Counted from the first letter of the stretch, positions 1 through 8,544 are shown. The stretch is DNA of 64,000 nt from Comamonas composti DSM 21721 (GCF_000429845.1 NZ_AUCQ01000007.1:62001-126000), one strand, 5' to 3'. Made by a program: numbers and translations. Notes: generated from the sequence alone by a model not told the origin.

Positions 1-40
1 CTTTGAAAAGCAGCTCATGGACAAGGCCAAGATCCAGTAA
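1..40 (+). CDS. 3' end of a truncated upstream gene
   Basis: Bases 2-40 read in frame as the last 12 residues of a protein (FEKQLMDKAKIQ) followed by TAA. The rest lies outside the window and the fragment is too short to identify. It is supported as a real gene end because a Rho-independent terminator hairpin follows about 40 bases downstream. Confidence 0.5.
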   Translation, partial: FEKQLMDKAKIQ

Positions 41-81
41 TTGCCTGCACGCCTGGGCCCTGCTACGGGCCCGCGCTGCCA

Positions 82-110
82 ACAGCCCGCCCTGCGGGCT
101 GTTTCCGTTT
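82..110 (+). terminator. Rho-independent terminator
   Basis: A GC-rich stem (ACAGCCCGC paired with GCGGGCTGT, loop CCT) is followed by a T-rich stretch. It lies just after the stop codon at 40 and separates that gene from the TPP riboswitch unit. Confidence 0.75.
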
Positions 111-218
111 CTGGACCACCGTGGCCGGGAGGCCTTTCCCGGCCCGGGGAGATGCTGCCGCAGGCAGCTGCAGCGGCCTTGATTTCATGCACAATGGCCC
201 GCGCCATCCACGGATGGC

Positions 219-352
219 AAACGCTGGGGGTGCCCTGGTGCACGAGAGCGCTCGCGCTTTCGCACCGGGGCTGAGAGAGTCCCTTTGAACCTGATTGCGC
301 ATGCGCCCTCCCAGGCCTGCATGCCCGAGATCATCCTCGCGCAGGGAAGCTG
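219..352 (+). promoter_or_regulatory. TPP riboswitch (THI element) upstream of cytX
   Basis: The conserved parts of a TPP riboswitch are present in order: GGGGTGCCC near 226, CTGAGAGAG at 271, AACCTGATT near 288 and GCAGGGAAGC at 341. The element ends about 90 bases before the cytX start. It should sense thiamine pyrophosphate and reduce expression of the transporter when thiamine is plentiful. Outer boundaries are approximate. Identity is strong because both THI core motifs are present and the next gene is a thiamine-precursor transporter. Confidence 0.9.
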
Positions 353-440
353 TTGTCTTTGCTCCAGGCCGCCGGTGCTCGTCCATCTGCAGTCCAAACT
401 AGCGGTCACGGCCCCTGCTTCGTTTTTCAGCGGAGCATTC

Positions 441-1715
441 ATGTCATCCAGTTCTTCACACCAGGGCGAAAACCAGGCCCTGCTCCCAGTTGCCGAGCAG
501 CAGCGCGTTTTCCAGTGGCACGACCATGCCTCGCTATGGTTCAGCCTGGGCGTGGGCCTGCTGGTCATGCAGGTCGGCGCCTATCTGATTCCCGCCATGG
601 GCACGCGCGAAGCCATGATGGCCATCGTCGGCGGATCGCTGCTGGGCGCAGGGCTGCTGGCCTGGATGGCCAAGCTCGGCTGCGACAGCGGCCTGTCCAG
701 CGCAGGCCTCATGCATGGGGTCTACGGTCGGCATTTCGCACGCCTGCCGATTCTGCTCAACATCGTGCAACTGCTGGGCTGGGGAACTTTCGAGCTCGTG
801 GTGATGCGCGATGCCACCGTGGCCATCGGCCGCCAGGCAGGCCAGATGGCAGCCGGTCACTGGCCTTTGATGGCAACCCTGCTGTGGGGCGGTGTGGTGT
901 TGGCGCTGATCAGCGGCTCCATGGTGAAGCTCGTGCGCCGCCTGATCTCGCGCGTGGCCCTGCCCCTGGTCGTGCTCTCCCTGCTGTGGCTGAGCTGGCA
1001 GTTTCTCTCCCTGGCACAGGAGCAAGGCCTGGCCGAGCTTTGGCAGCGCAGGGGCGAAGGCGGCATGAGCGTGCTCTCGGCCCTGGACCTGGTGATTGCC
1101 ATGCCCATCAGCTGGCTGCCCCTGGTGGCCGACTATGCGCGCCACGGCAACAGCGGCCGCTCGGCACTGAGCGGTACCTGGACGGGCTTTGCTCTGGCCA
1201 ACATCTGGTGCTATGCGCTGGGTGTGCTCGTGGCCCTGACCCTGCCCAGCGCCGACCTGGTCACGGCCTTGCTGCTGGCTCAGGGCGGGCTCATTGCCCT
1301 GTCCCTGGTGCTCATAGACGAGATCGACAACGCCTACGGCGACACCTATTCGGCCGCCATGTCGGCCCACAGCCTGCTGCCGCGCTGGAGCATACGTGCC
1401 TGGGGCATGCTGATCGCCGTGGCCTGCACGGCCCTGGCCTTGGTCCTGCCCATGCACAGTCTGGAGCCTTTCCTGCTGCTTCTGAGCTCCTGCTTCGTGC
1501 CCTTGTTCGGCGTGGTGCTGGGCCGTTTGTGCGGCGGCGTGGATGCGGCCCGGCAGCTGGCGCTGGCTCCGGCCGTACGCTGGGATGCCGTGGGCCTGTG
1601 GCTCTGCGGCGTGGCCTTCTACCATCTGCTGCCCCTGCTCAGCCAGACCCTGGGCTCGGCCATTCCCACGCTGCTCCTGTGCTTTGTTCTGGCGCGCATC
1701 ACGCGCCGCGATTAA
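441..1715 (+). CDS. cytX: hydroxymethylpyrimidine transporter CytX
   Basis: This 424-residue protein is an NCS1-family inner-membrane permease with about 12 hydrophobic segments. It resembles CytX, which imports hydroxymethylpyrimidine for the HMP branch of thiamine synthesis. The start at 441 is chosen because GGAG lies at 432-435; the reading frame stays open further upstream, but that part overlaps the TPP riboswitch. Riboswitch control and the nearby thiD and thiO-thiS-thiG-thiE genes support a thiamine role rather than cytosine or allantoin uptake. Substrate is inferred from family and context. Confidence 0.9.
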   Translation: MSSSSSHQGENQALLPVAEQQRVFQWHDHASLWFSLGVGLLVMQVGAYLIPAMGTREAMMAIVGGSLLGAGLLAWMAKLGCDSGLSSAGLMHGVYGRHFARLPILLNIVQLLGWGTFELVVMRDATVAIGRQAGQMAAGHWPLMATLLWGGVVLALISGSMVKLVRRLISRVALPLVVLSLLWLSWQFLSLAQEQGLAELWQRRGEGGMSVLSALDLVIAMPISWLPLVADYARHGNSGRSALSGTWTGFALANIWCYALGVLVALTLPSADLVTALLLAQGGLIALSLVLIDEIDNAYGDTYSAAMSAHSLLPRWSIRAWGMLIAVACTALALVLPMHSLEPFLLLLSSCFVPLFGVVLGRLCGGVDAARQLALAPAVRWDAVGLWLCGVAFYHLLPLLSQTLGSAIPTLLLCFVLARITRRD

Positions 1716-1733
1716 AACCAACGCTCCTTTAAA

Positions 1734-1771
1734 GATAGCTGCAAGCGCCCGCCCCATAAGCGCTTTAGGCC
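1734..1771. repeat. REP-like palindromic repeat, possible bidirectional terminator
   Basis: The short motif GATAGCTGCAAGCGC is followed by AAGCGCTTT, one member of a palindromic repeat found at several places in this window. It lies between the convergent cytX and ankyrin genes, where it may help end transcription. Confidence 0.5.
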
Positions 1772-1801
1772 TTTTCATTGCAGATTCTGGCTATGGCAGC
1801 C

Positions 1802-2494
1802 TCAGTGCGCGCCGGCGGCGCTCAGCAGCTTGACGATCTGCGTCTGGCCGCGCTGCCTGGCATGGGCCAGGGCGGTCATGCCGTCGCGATCCGCGAGATC
1901 GACATCCGCGCCAGCCGCTATGAGCTGGCGCACGATGTCCTGGTGCCTGGGCCCGCCATCGCTGAGCAGCACGGCTTCGAGCAGGCAGGTCCAGCCCAGG
2001 CGATTCACATGGTTGATGTCCACGCCTGCGGCTATCAAGGTCTTGACGACTTGCACATGGCCGCGCTCGCAGGCCGGGATCAGGGCCGTTCCGCCATAGC
2101 GGTTCGTGCTCTTGAGGTCGGCCCCGTGGGACAGGCTCATGCGCAGAATCTCCAGGCGGCCTGATGCACCAGCCAGCAGGTAGGCACTGTCCTGCATGAG
2201 GTTCTTGCGGTTCGGATCGGCTCCGTGCGAAAGCAGCGCTTGCGCGACCTCTGCATGGTTGGCCCGGGTGGCCAGCAGCAAGGGAGTATCGCCCTGGTCA
2301 TCGGCAACATCCACCGGGGCGCCGCGCTTGAGCCACTCGTTCACCGCTGTGGTATCCCCGGCCCTGGCGGCCGCAAGCAGGCCCTGGCCGGCGGCCGAAG
2401 CTGCGGCTGCAGGCTCGGCCCGGGCACCGGCGGCTGCCGCAAGCAGGCTGGCCGCGACAAGCGCGCGGCTGCGATATGTCCATTTCTCACTCAT
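1802..2494 (-). CDS. exported ankyrin-repeat protein
   Basis: The 230-residue product has an N-terminal signal peptide (about residues 1-26, ending in an AxA site) followed by five or six ankyrin repeats. Repeat hallmarks include GDTPLLLAT near residue 68 and GADVDLADRDGMTALAHA near the C terminus. Such periplasmic ankyrin proteins bind partner proteins; some act next to catalases, but no catalase is present here. It is convergent with cytX and divergent from the SH3 protein gene. The specific partner cannot be deduced. Confidence 0.85.
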   Translation of the reverse strand: MSEKWTYRSRALVAASLLAAAAGARAEPAAAASAAGQGLLAAARAGDTTAVNEWLKRGAPVDVADDQGDTPLLLATRANHAEVAQALLSHGADPNRKNLMQDSAYLLAGASGRLEILRMSLSHGADLKSTNRYGGTALIPACERGHVQVVKTLIAAGVDINHVNRLGWTCLLEAVLLSDGGPRHQDIVRQLIAAGADVDLADRDGMTALAHARQRGQTQIVKLLSAAGAH

Positions 2495-2751
2495 TCAAAC
2501 CTCCATCCAAAACCAGGCCCATGGCGGCATGGCCGCGCATGCCGGAGCCCGCGCAGGGCCCTGCAGACATTGGCAGCGCCCGGGCCTTTCATGCTAACCC
2601 GGGCCAGCCTGGCTGCATGCCCTCACGCCCCGGCTGCAGGGCTCGGCACACTGCCCTGAAAAATTGTTGGAACTATGAGTATGGGTATGGGTCGCACCTG
2701 ACTGTCTTCCACAAACCAATGTTGGGTACCAACGAAAGGAGCTTGAGTTTC

Positions 2752-3231
2752 GTGCCACGTCTTCAACGCCGCACCACGGGCTGGCTGGCTGCCGCCATTA
2801 CCGCCTGCGCCATCTTCTCCACAGCGCTCACCCCGCTCCAGGCGCAAGCCCGGGAGTTCGTGAGCATCAAGAGCTCGACCGCCAATGTGCGTGACAAGCC
2901 CAGTACCAAAGGCACCAGCATCCTGTGGGAGCTTGGCAAGGGCTATCCGCTGCAGGTCGCAAACCGCCAGGGCAAATGGTTGCGCGTCAAGGACCATGAA
3001 AGCACGCTGGGCTGGGTGCACTCCTCGCTCACGCACAAGACCCCGCACCTGCTGGTGACCGCCCCTACCGCCAACCTGCGCGCAGGCCCGGGTACCCAGC
3101 ACAGGCGCGTGGGCAGGCTGGAGCAAAACGAGATCGTGCGCACGCTCAAAAAACAGGGCAACTGGGCCCAGGTCAAGCGCGACAACGGCCAGCAGGGCTG
3201 GGTGTCGCGCAAGCTGGCCTGGGGCTGGTGA
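2752..3231 (+). CDS. exported SH3-domain protein
   Basis: A GTG start at 2752 is chosen because AAAGGAG sits at 2735-2741 with suitable spacing, and translation from there gives a clean signal peptide (hydrophobic core, AQA cleavage region). The mature part holds two bacterial SH3 repeats, each with the pattern ANVRDKPS or ANLRAGPGT followed by a GWV motif. Length is 159 residues. Proteins of this SH3 type are usually periplasmic and are thought to bind peptidoglycan or peptides. An ATG at 2719 and a TTG at 2743 are in frame but poorly placed relative to the ribosome site. Confidence 0.85.
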   Translation: MPRLQRRTTGWLAAAITACAIFSTALTPLQAQAREFVSIKSSTANVRDKPSTKGTSILWELGKGYPLQVANRQGKWLRVKDHESTLGWVHSSLTHKTPHLLVTAPTANLRAGPGTQHRRVGRLEQNEIVRTLKKQGNWAQVKRDNGQQGWVSRKLAWGW

Positions 3232-3308
3232 GAGACACGCGCTTTCGCCGCCTCTGAACAGCCCCTTGCCGGCCAGGAGGCTGCGCGTCTGCGGCACAGC
3301 GCAGCAGC

Positions 3309-4184
3309 TCAGGCGCCGACAATCACCTGGGCGCGCGGCGCATAGCCATGGTTCAGCGGGCCCTGGCCGCCCCCCGTATGCACATCGGCACCGGCTGCGA
3401 TGGCGCCCAGAATGTATTCACGCGCCAGACTCACCGCCTGCTCCAGGGGCAGGCCCAGGGCCAGGTGGCTCGCAATCGCCGAGGACAGGGTGCAACCCGT
3501 TCCATGGCCGTTGTGCGTGACGATACGCGCAGACTGCAGGCGCAGCCTGCGCCCTTGCGCCTGCCCCAACAGGTCCACGACAAGATCGCCGGGCAGGTGC
3601 CCGCCCTTGAGCAGCACCGCATGCGCGCCCAGCTCCAGCAGTTGCTGTACGGCCCCGTCGAGCGCATCCACGCCGTCTATGCTGCGCCCCAGCAGCAAGG
3701 CCGCCTCGTCGAGATTGGGAGTCACCACGGCCGCCAGTGGAAACAGCTCGCGCACCAGCACCTCGGCGGTCTGCGGTGCGATCAGCCGGTCGCCGCTGGT
3801 GGCCACCATGACCGGATCCAGCACCACGTTGCGCAGACCGTGGCGACGTATGGCATCGGCCACGACCAGAACGACTTCGGGCGTGGCCAGCATGCCGATC
3901 TTGATCGCATCGGCGCCAATGTCCTCGATCACGGCATCGATCTGGCCACGCAGAATATCCACGGGTATCCCATGGATGCCCTTCACCCCGAGGGTGTTTT
4001 GCACGGTGATGGCGGTGATCGCCGTCATGCCATAGCAGCCCAGGGCGCTGCAGGTCTTGAGATCGGCCTGGATGCCGGCGCCACCGCCACTGTCCGATCC
4101 TGCAATGATGAGCACGCGGGCATAGCGCCTGGCTGACGGGAGATCGAGGGTCGAAGCTTGCGAAGAGGGAGAAACTGCAGTCAT
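3309..4184 (-). CDS. thiD: hydroxymethylpyrimidine/phosphomethylpyrimidine kinase
   Basis: ThiD phosphorylates HMP and then HMP-phosphate to the pyrophosphate used by ThiE. The 291-residue protein carries the ribokinase-fold signature GSDSGGGAGIQADLKT near residues 29-44 and the C-terminal anion-hole segment around NGHGTGCTLSSAIASHL. Length fits the family with a short N-terminal extension. The gene is divergent from the thiO unit. No THI element was seen on its own strand, so its regulation may differ from that of cytX and thiO. Confidence 0.95.
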   Translation of the reverse strand: MTAVSPSSQASTLDLPSARRYARVLIIAGSDSGGGAGIQADLKTCSALGCYGMTAITAITVQNTLGVKGIHGIPVDILRGQIDAVIEDIGADAIKIGMLATPEVVLVVADAIRRHGLRNVVLDPVMVATSGDRLIAPQTAEVLVRELFPLAAVVTPNLDEAALLLGRSIDGVDALDGAVQQLLELGAHAVLLKGGHLPGDLVVDLLGQAQGRRLRLQSARIVTHNGHGTGCTLSSAIASHLALGLPLEQAVSLAREYILGAIAAGADVHTGGGQGPLNHGYAPRAQVIVGA

Positions 4185-4258
4185 GGGAAAAAATTATCGC
4201 CCATGCGCATGGTCAATACCGGCGCATGGCGATTGTGATGTAATGCTTCGCGACGGAC

Positions 4259-4422
4259 GAAACAGGGGTGTCCCATGCGCGCGGACCTGGCAACAGCCAG
4301 CACCTGCACGCTTGAGCGACTGAGAAACACCCTGGGGATTGGGCCTCGCCCCGCCGGATGCCGCGCCTGCGGCACCCGCGTCCCCTGCACCCGATCCAGG
4401 TAATGCTGGCGTGGGGAGTTTC
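4259..4422 (+). promoter_or_regulatory. TPP riboswitch upstream of thiO-thiS-thiG-thiE
   Basis: THI-box motifs are present: AGGGGTGTCC near 4264, CTGAGAAACACCC at 4320, and ACCCGATCCAGG with TAATGCTGGCG near 4390-4411. GAAAC at 4259-4263 pairs with GTTTC at 4418-4422 as the basal stem. A GGCCGC/GCGGCC hairpin at 4475-4489 followed by a T-rich stretch lies between the aptamer and thiO and could be the expression platform. The insert in the variable arm is long and GC-rich. Confidence 0.92.
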
Positions 4423-4521
4423 AATGCAAGCGCCAAGGCATGCCGTGTTTTGTCCCGCATATGCACCCTGGCACGGCCGCCTCGCGGCCTCCGGTTTTGC
4501 ATGTGCGCCCCAACCGATTGA

Positions 4522-5643
4522 ATGCACATGCCCGCTCTACACGCTTCCTCTCGCATCGCCATTCTGGGCGCCGGCCTCATGGGCCGGCTGCTGGCCCTGG
4601 CGCTTGCACGCCAAGGCCACTCCATCAGCCTCCACGATGCCCAAGGCCCCGACGGCGCAGGCGCTGCGGCACGCGTTGCCGCCGCCATGCTCGCCCCTCT
4701 TGCCGAGTCGGCCATCACCGAGCCCGGCGTGGTGCGCATGGGCCAGCACGGCCTGACACGCTGGCCCGAGCTGCTGGCCGAGCTCGACGCCCCGGTGTAC
4801 TTCCAGCAAAACGGCACGCTGATTCTCTGGCACCGCCAGGATGCCGGCGATGCCCGGCGCTTTTGCGGCCTGCTGGAGAAAAACCGCCGCATCAACCCCG
4901 AGCTGCCGGCCTTGCAGCATCTCGCGGACCAGGAGCTGCAGACCGCCGAGCCTGCGCTGCAGCAGCGCTTTGCCAGCGGCGTTTACCTGCCCGATGAAGG
5001 CCAGCTCGACAATCGCCAGCTGCTCGCGGCCCTGCACCGGACGCTGGAGCGCCTGGGCGTCGCCATGCACTGGCACCGGGCGATCGAGCTTTCGGACTTC
5101 AAGCCCGGCCAGGCTGGCGAGCCCGACTTCGTGTTCGATTGCCGGGGCCTGGGAGCACGTGGTCAATGGCCGGCGCTGCGCGGCGTGCGCGGCGAAGTCG
5201 TGCGCCTGCATGCGCCCGAAGTCACGCTGCAGCGTCCCACGAGGCTGATCCACCCGCGCTACCCGATCTACATCGCGCCCAAGCAGGAGCATTTGTTCGT
5301 CATAGGGGCGACCGAGATCGAGTCCGACGACATGTCCCCTGCCAGCGTGCGCTCCACACTGGAATTGCTGAGCGCCGCCTACACCGTGCACCCAGGCTTT
5401 GCCGAAGCCAGGATTCTGGAGATCGCGACCCAGTGCCGCCCCACCCTGCCCGACAACCTGCCGGCCGTGCGCTGGACTTCCGAGCGCAGCATGGAGGTCA
5501 ATGGCCTTTATCGCCACGGCTTCATGATTGCACCGGCTATGCTCGACATCGTGCTGCAGATGCTCGACACCGGCGACTGCGAACTTGCGCGCCGCTTCGA
5601 CGTGGCCGTGGAGCAGGCCGGATTGCAGCTGACCCAGGCCTGA
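4522..5643 (+). CDS. thiO: glycine oxidase ThiO
   Basis: ThiO oxidises glycine to dehydroglycine (iminoacetate), the nitrogen source for the thiazole ring, using FAD. The 373-residue protein begins with a Rossmann dinucleotide fold (GAGLMG at residues 16-21) and is a member of the DAO family. It is the first gene of a riboswitch-controlled unit followed by thiS, thiG and thiE, which makes the assignment firm. The oxidase route is the usual one in aerobes lacking ThiH. A second in-frame ATG two codons downstream (MPALHAS) could also serve as start. Confidence 0.93.
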   Translation: MHMPALHASSRIAILGAGLMGRLLALALARQGHSISLHDAQGPDGAGAAARVAAAMLAPLAESAITEPGVVRMGQHGLTRWPELLAELDAPVYFQQNGTLILWHRQDAGDARRFCGLLEKNRRINPELPALQHLADQELQTAEPALQQRFASGVYLPDEGQLDNRQLLAALHRTLERLGVAMHWHRAIELSDFKPGQAGEPDFVFDCRGLGARGQWPALRGVRGEVVRLHAPEVTLQRPTRLIHPRYPIYIAPKQEHLFVIGATEIESDDMSPASVRSTLELLSAAYTVHPGFAEARILEIATQCRPTLPDNLPAVRWTSERSMEVNGLYRHGFMIAPAMLDIVLQMLDTGDCELARRFDVAVEQAGLQLTQA

Positions 5644-5669
5644 AGCGGCCCCTGCCTTTTTCCATAGCC

Positions 5670-5867
5670 ATGAAAATTCTGATCAATCAGCAAGCCATCG
5701 AACTGCCGGCCCAGGCCAGCGTGGCGCATGCGTTGCAAGACCTGGACCTGAAGCCGCCTTATGCAGTGGCCGTGAACACGGTCTTCGTGCCCAAGTCCCA
5801 GTACGCCAGCCAGATCCTGAGCGAAGGCGACCGCGTGGAAGTCATCTCGCCAGTCACCGGCGGATGA
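5670..5867 (+). CDS. thiS: sulfur carrier protein ThiS
   Basis: This 65-residue ubiquitin-like protein ends in the diagnostic Gly-Gly that is adenylylated and then thiocarboxylated to deliver sulfur to ThiG. The start at 5670 gives MKILINQQAIEL, a typical ThiS beginning. It lies 26 bases after thiO and about 80 bases before thiG. No thiF gene is visible here, so the adenylyltransferase must be supplied from elsewhere, perhaps by a MoeB-type enzyme. Confidence 0.95.
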   Translation: MKILINQQAIELPAQASVAHALQDLDLKPPYAVAVNTVFVPKSQYASQILSEGDRVEVISPVTGG

Positions 5868-5948
5868 GATGACGCCCAGGCCTGGGCACGCGCCTGCCCC
5901 AGGCGCGCTGCCAACGCATTACCCCTCTCCTCTTCGAGCGCCCGCCCC

Positions 5949-6755
5949 ATGACTTCGAACTCCACCACCAGCGACAGGCTGGAACTCTACGGCCACAGCT
6001 TTGACAGCCGGCTGCTGCTGGGCACGGCCCGCTACCCTTCGCCAGCCGTGCTGGAAGCTGCCGTGCGCCGCGCCCAACCGGCCATGGTCACGGCCTCGCT
6101 GCGCCGCCAGGGCAGCAATGCAGCCGAGACCGGCGCCAGCTTCTGGGAACTGCTCAAAAAGCTGGATGTGCCCGTGCTGCCCAATACGGCCGGCTGCATG
6201 ACCGTGCAGGAGGCTGTGACCACGGCCCAGATGGCACGCGAAGTGTTCGAGACGCCCTGGATCAAGCTGGAACTCATAGGCGACGACTACACGCTTCAGC
6301 CCGACACGCTCAACCTCGTGGAAGCCGCCTCCATCCTGATCAAGGAGGGCTTTCAGGTCCTGCCCTACAGCACCGAGGACCTGGTGCTGTGCCAGCGCCT
6401 GGTGGACGTGGGCTGTCAGGCCGTCATGCCCTGGGCCGCTCCCATCGGGACCGGCCGCGGCCCCGTGAACCCCTATGCAATGCAGATGCTGCGCGAACGC
6501 CTCAAGGTGCCGCTCATCGTCGATGCCGGCCTCGGCCGGCCTTCCCATGCCTGCCAGGTCATGGAATGGGGCTATGACGCCGTGCTGCTCAACACGGCCG
6601 TGGCCCTGTCCGAGGACCCCGTGCTCATGGCCGGGGCATTTGCCGATGCGGTTGCCGCAGGCCGTGCCGCGCGCAAGGCCGGCGCCATGGACGAGCAGAC
6701 CGCGGCCCAGCCCAGCACACCCGTGCTGGGCACGCCTTTCTGGCACCACGCTTGA
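5949..6755 (+). CDS. thiG: thiazole synthase ThiG
   Basis: ThiG condenses deoxyxylulose phosphate, dehydroglycine and ThiS-thiocarboxylate into the thiazole phosphate. The 268-residue protein shows the family blocks [10 protein letters not shown] (about 22-31), NTAGC (79-83), the candidate Schiff-base lysine K106 in WIKLELIGD, and GTGRGPVNP. Its stop codon is next to thiE, consistent with translational coupling. The protein acts in the cytoplasm in complex with ThiS. Confidence 0.96.
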   Translation: MTSNSTTSDRLELYGHSFDSRLLLGTARYPSPAVLEAAVRRAQPAMVTASLRRQGSNAAETGASFWELLKKLDVPVLPNTAGCMTVQEAVTTAQMAREVFETPWIKLELIGDDYTLQPDTLNLVEAASILIKEGFQVLPYSTEDLVLCQRLVDVGCQAVMPWAAPIGTGRGPVNPYAMQMLRERLKVPLIVDAGLGRPSHACQVMEWGYDAVLLNTAVALSEDPVLMAGAFADAVAAGRAARKAGAMDEQTAAQPSTPVLGTPFWHHA

Positions 6756-6766
6756 AAGACCGCAAC

Positions 6767-7678
6767 ATGCCCGACAACATACAAGCCATGGCCCAGGCGC
6801 TGGTCGACACCCATGAGGCCGCGTTTCGCAGCCCGGATCTCCCGGCCCAACCCCGACCTGCAGCACTCAGCCAGGAACCGGTCTACCTGGCCGCCCTCGA
6901 GGCCTGCAGCCGCCTGGGCTTCATCGCCATTGACGCCCAGACCCTGGCCCAGGCCTGGCTGGCCCAAAGCCAGCGCCTAGGCAGCTTTGATGCACGTCTA
7001 TGGCCCTGTGACGCACGCGATTTCGGCCTGGGCACGGGTGAAGCCGGCAAGGCCTTTCCGTCCTGCCCGCAGCAGCTAGGCCTTTATGCAGTGCTGCCCG
7101 ATGCCACGTGGGTTGGCCGCATGGCCCAGGCCGGCGTGCCCACGGTGCAGTTGCGCTACAAGAGCGAGGACAGCGCCGCGATTGCACGCGAAGTGCGCGC
7201 CGCCGTGGCTGCAGTCCAAGGCACGGAAGTGCACCTGTTCATCAATGACCACTGGCGTGCAGCGATCGAAGCCGGCGCCTATGGCGTGCATCTTGGCCAG
7301 GAAGATCTGGACGCACTCGCCGCCAGCGACCTGCAAGCCATTCATGCATCGGGCCTGCGGCTTGGCGTCAGCACCCATGGCTATGCGGAAATGCTGCGCG
7401 CCCACCGCGTGCAGCCCAGCTATATCGCACTCGGCGCCGTATTTCCGACCACGCTCAAGAAAATGGCCACGGCTCCCCAGGGGATTGCGCGTCTTGCGGC
7501 CTATGCAAAGCTCATGCAGCGCTACCCACTGGTCGCGATTGGTGGCATCTCGGCCACGCAATTTGCCCAGGTGCTTGCCACGGGCGTGGGCTCGGTCGCC
7601 GTGGTGCGTGCGCTGGTCAATGCAGCCGACCCCGAAGCCGCTGCGCAGGAGCTGCTGGCCCTGATTGGCCAGGGGTGA
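6767..7678 (+). CDS. thiE: thiamine phosphate synthase ThiE with N-terminal extension
   Basis: ThiE joins HMP-pyrophosphate and thiazole phosphate to give thiamine phosphate. The conserved TIM-barrel domain occupies roughly residues 98-303 (LYAVLPDATW, TVQLRYK, INDHWRAAIEAGAYGVHLGQEDL, GGISA). About 95 residues precede it and match no domain I recognise; ThiE is usually about 210 residues. The ATG at 6767 is used here. A TTG at 6752 in the same frame overlaps the thiG stop and would add five residues. The gene is last in the riboswitch-controlled unit. Confidence 0.9.
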   Translation: MPDNIQAMAQALVDTHEAAFRSPDLPAQPRPAALSQEPVYLAALEACSRLGFIAIDAQTLAQAWLAQSQRLGSFDARLWPCDARDFGLGTGEAGKAFPSCPQQLGLYAVLPDATWVGRMAQAGVPTVQLRYKSEDSAAIAREVRAAVAAVQGTEVHLFINDHWRAAIEAGAYGVHLGQEDLDALAASDLQAIHASGLRLGVSTHGYAEMLRAHRVQPSYIALGAVFPTTLKKMATAPQGIARLAAYAKLMQRYPLVAIGGISATQFAQVLATGVGSVAVVRALVNAADPEAAAQELLALIGQG

Positions 7679-7709
7679 CGCCGGCGCCAGGGCCTGCGCG
7701 CACTGGATT

Positions 7710-8201
7710 TCAGTGCAGCAGTCTTTGGCTCGCATCCACCACCTGCAGATGCAGCAGGGTGAAGTACAGCGTGACATCGCTTTGCTGGTCCACGAACGTG
7801 CCCAGCGCATGCTGCAGCCGGCCCGCAATGCAAAGGCATTCCGTGGCCTCGGGACGCGCGCCCGCGACCTGCGGCGTGGTAAGCAGGCCCAGGCCGTGCT
7901 TTTCACCAAAGTCTCTGACGACTTGCAAGGCCTGACCATGCTGGGCAGGAATGGCATCGTTGGCCCAGCTCCACAAAAAGCTGCCCTGGCTTTCGCTGGT
8001 CGTACCCACCAGGCATACGGTCGCCACCACATCGTGCAAGCCACCTTCCAGGGTCAGCGTGGCGCTGTCCAGGTCCCAACGGCAACCGGGCGAGCCCAGC
8101 AGGCCGAATTCGGCCGGCCACTGGGAGTTCTTCTGCATCATGGACTCCACAGCCTCGCGGCTCCACTGCGTCCAATCGGTGCTGCTGTCTTTTTCGCTCA
8201 T
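7710..8201 (-). CDS. DUF6882-like protein
   Basis: The 163-residue cytoplasmic protein lacks a signal peptide or membrane segment. The FLWSWANDAIP block near residues 74-84 matches what I know of the DUF6882 family, whose function is unknown. It is convergent with thiE and is followed upstream, at 8218, by a solitary 16-base end of the repeat element described at 18799. No partner gene is evident. Confidence 0.7.
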   Translation of the reverse strand: MSEKDSSTDWTQWSREAVESMMQKNSQWPAEFGLLGSPGCRWDLDSATLTLEGGLHDVVATVCLVGTTSESQGSFLWSWANDAIPAQHGQALQVVRDFGEKHGLGLLTTPQVAGARPEATECLCIAGRLQHALGTFVDQQSDVTLYFTLLHLQVVDASQRLLH

Positions 8202-8217
8202 CTTGCTTGCAGGCTTA

Positions 8218-8233
8218 GAACGTGTTTACGATC
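8218..8233. repeat. solitary end of the 268-bp inverted-repeat element
   Basis: GAACGTGTTTACGATC is identical to the outer 16 bases of the terminal repeat of the element at 18799-19066 and is flanked by TTA on both sides. It may be a relic left after loss of a copy, or an insertion-site remnant. Confidence 0.6.
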
Positions 8234-8293
8234 TTAGGTTGTGGCGCCCATTTTGAGCCTGTTTGCGCAAGCCACAGGAGCCCTGCCTGATCC

Positions 8294-8332
8294 AATGAAA
8301 AGGGCTCAGCCTCTTTCGAAGCTAAGCCCTTT
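8294..8332 (-). terminator. terminator after tRNA-Pro copy 2
   Basis: On the minus strand an AAAGGGCT/AGCCCTTT stem with a loop containing TTCGAA is followed by TTTTCA. It lies 4 bases beyond the 3' end of the second tRNA-Pro. Confidence 0.6.
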
Positions 8333-8336
8333 CAAA

Positions 8337-8413
8337 TGGTCGGCGTGGCGGGATTCGAACTCGCGACCCCTTGCACCCCATGCAAGTGCGCTACCAGGCT
8401 GCGCTACACGCCG
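8337..8413 (-). tRNA. tRNA-Pro(GGG), second copy
   Basis: The minus strand folds as a 77-base tRNA with CGGCGTG/CACGCCG acceptor stem, encoded CCA, a T-loop GTTCGAATC and the anticodon loop ATGGGGT within CTTGC/GCAAG. The anticodon is GGG, reading proline CCC and CCU. It is identical in sequence to the copy at 8468. Confidence 0.96.
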
Positions 8414-8425
8414 AAAACGGGAACA

Positions 8426-8453
8426 AAAGAAAAACCCAGTCTTTGAAGACTGG
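8426..8453 (-). terminator. terminator between the two tRNA-Pro genes
   Basis: CCAGTCTT (8436-8443) pairs with AAGACTGG (8446-8453), and the minus strand continues into a run of T residues. Each tRNA copy therefore has its own terminator. Confidence 0.75.
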
Positions 8454-8467
8454 TCTTTCTGAATCAA

Positions 8468-8544
8468 TGGTCGGCGTGGCGGGATTCGAACTCGCGACCC
8501 CTTGCACCCCATGCAAGTGCGCTACCAGGCTGCGCTACACGCCG
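8468..8544 (-). tRNA. tRNA-Pro(GGG), first copy
   Basis: A 77-base tRNA including CCA, with anticodon GGG in the loop ATGGGGT. It is the promoter-proximal member of a tandem pair that continues the leftward merR-type/ihfA/phe block. Confidence 0.96.

Noticed and set aside
41..274. 77-codon frame between the first gene end and the TPP riboswitch
   Set aside because: It runs across a terminator and a riboswitch, so it is unlikely to be translated.
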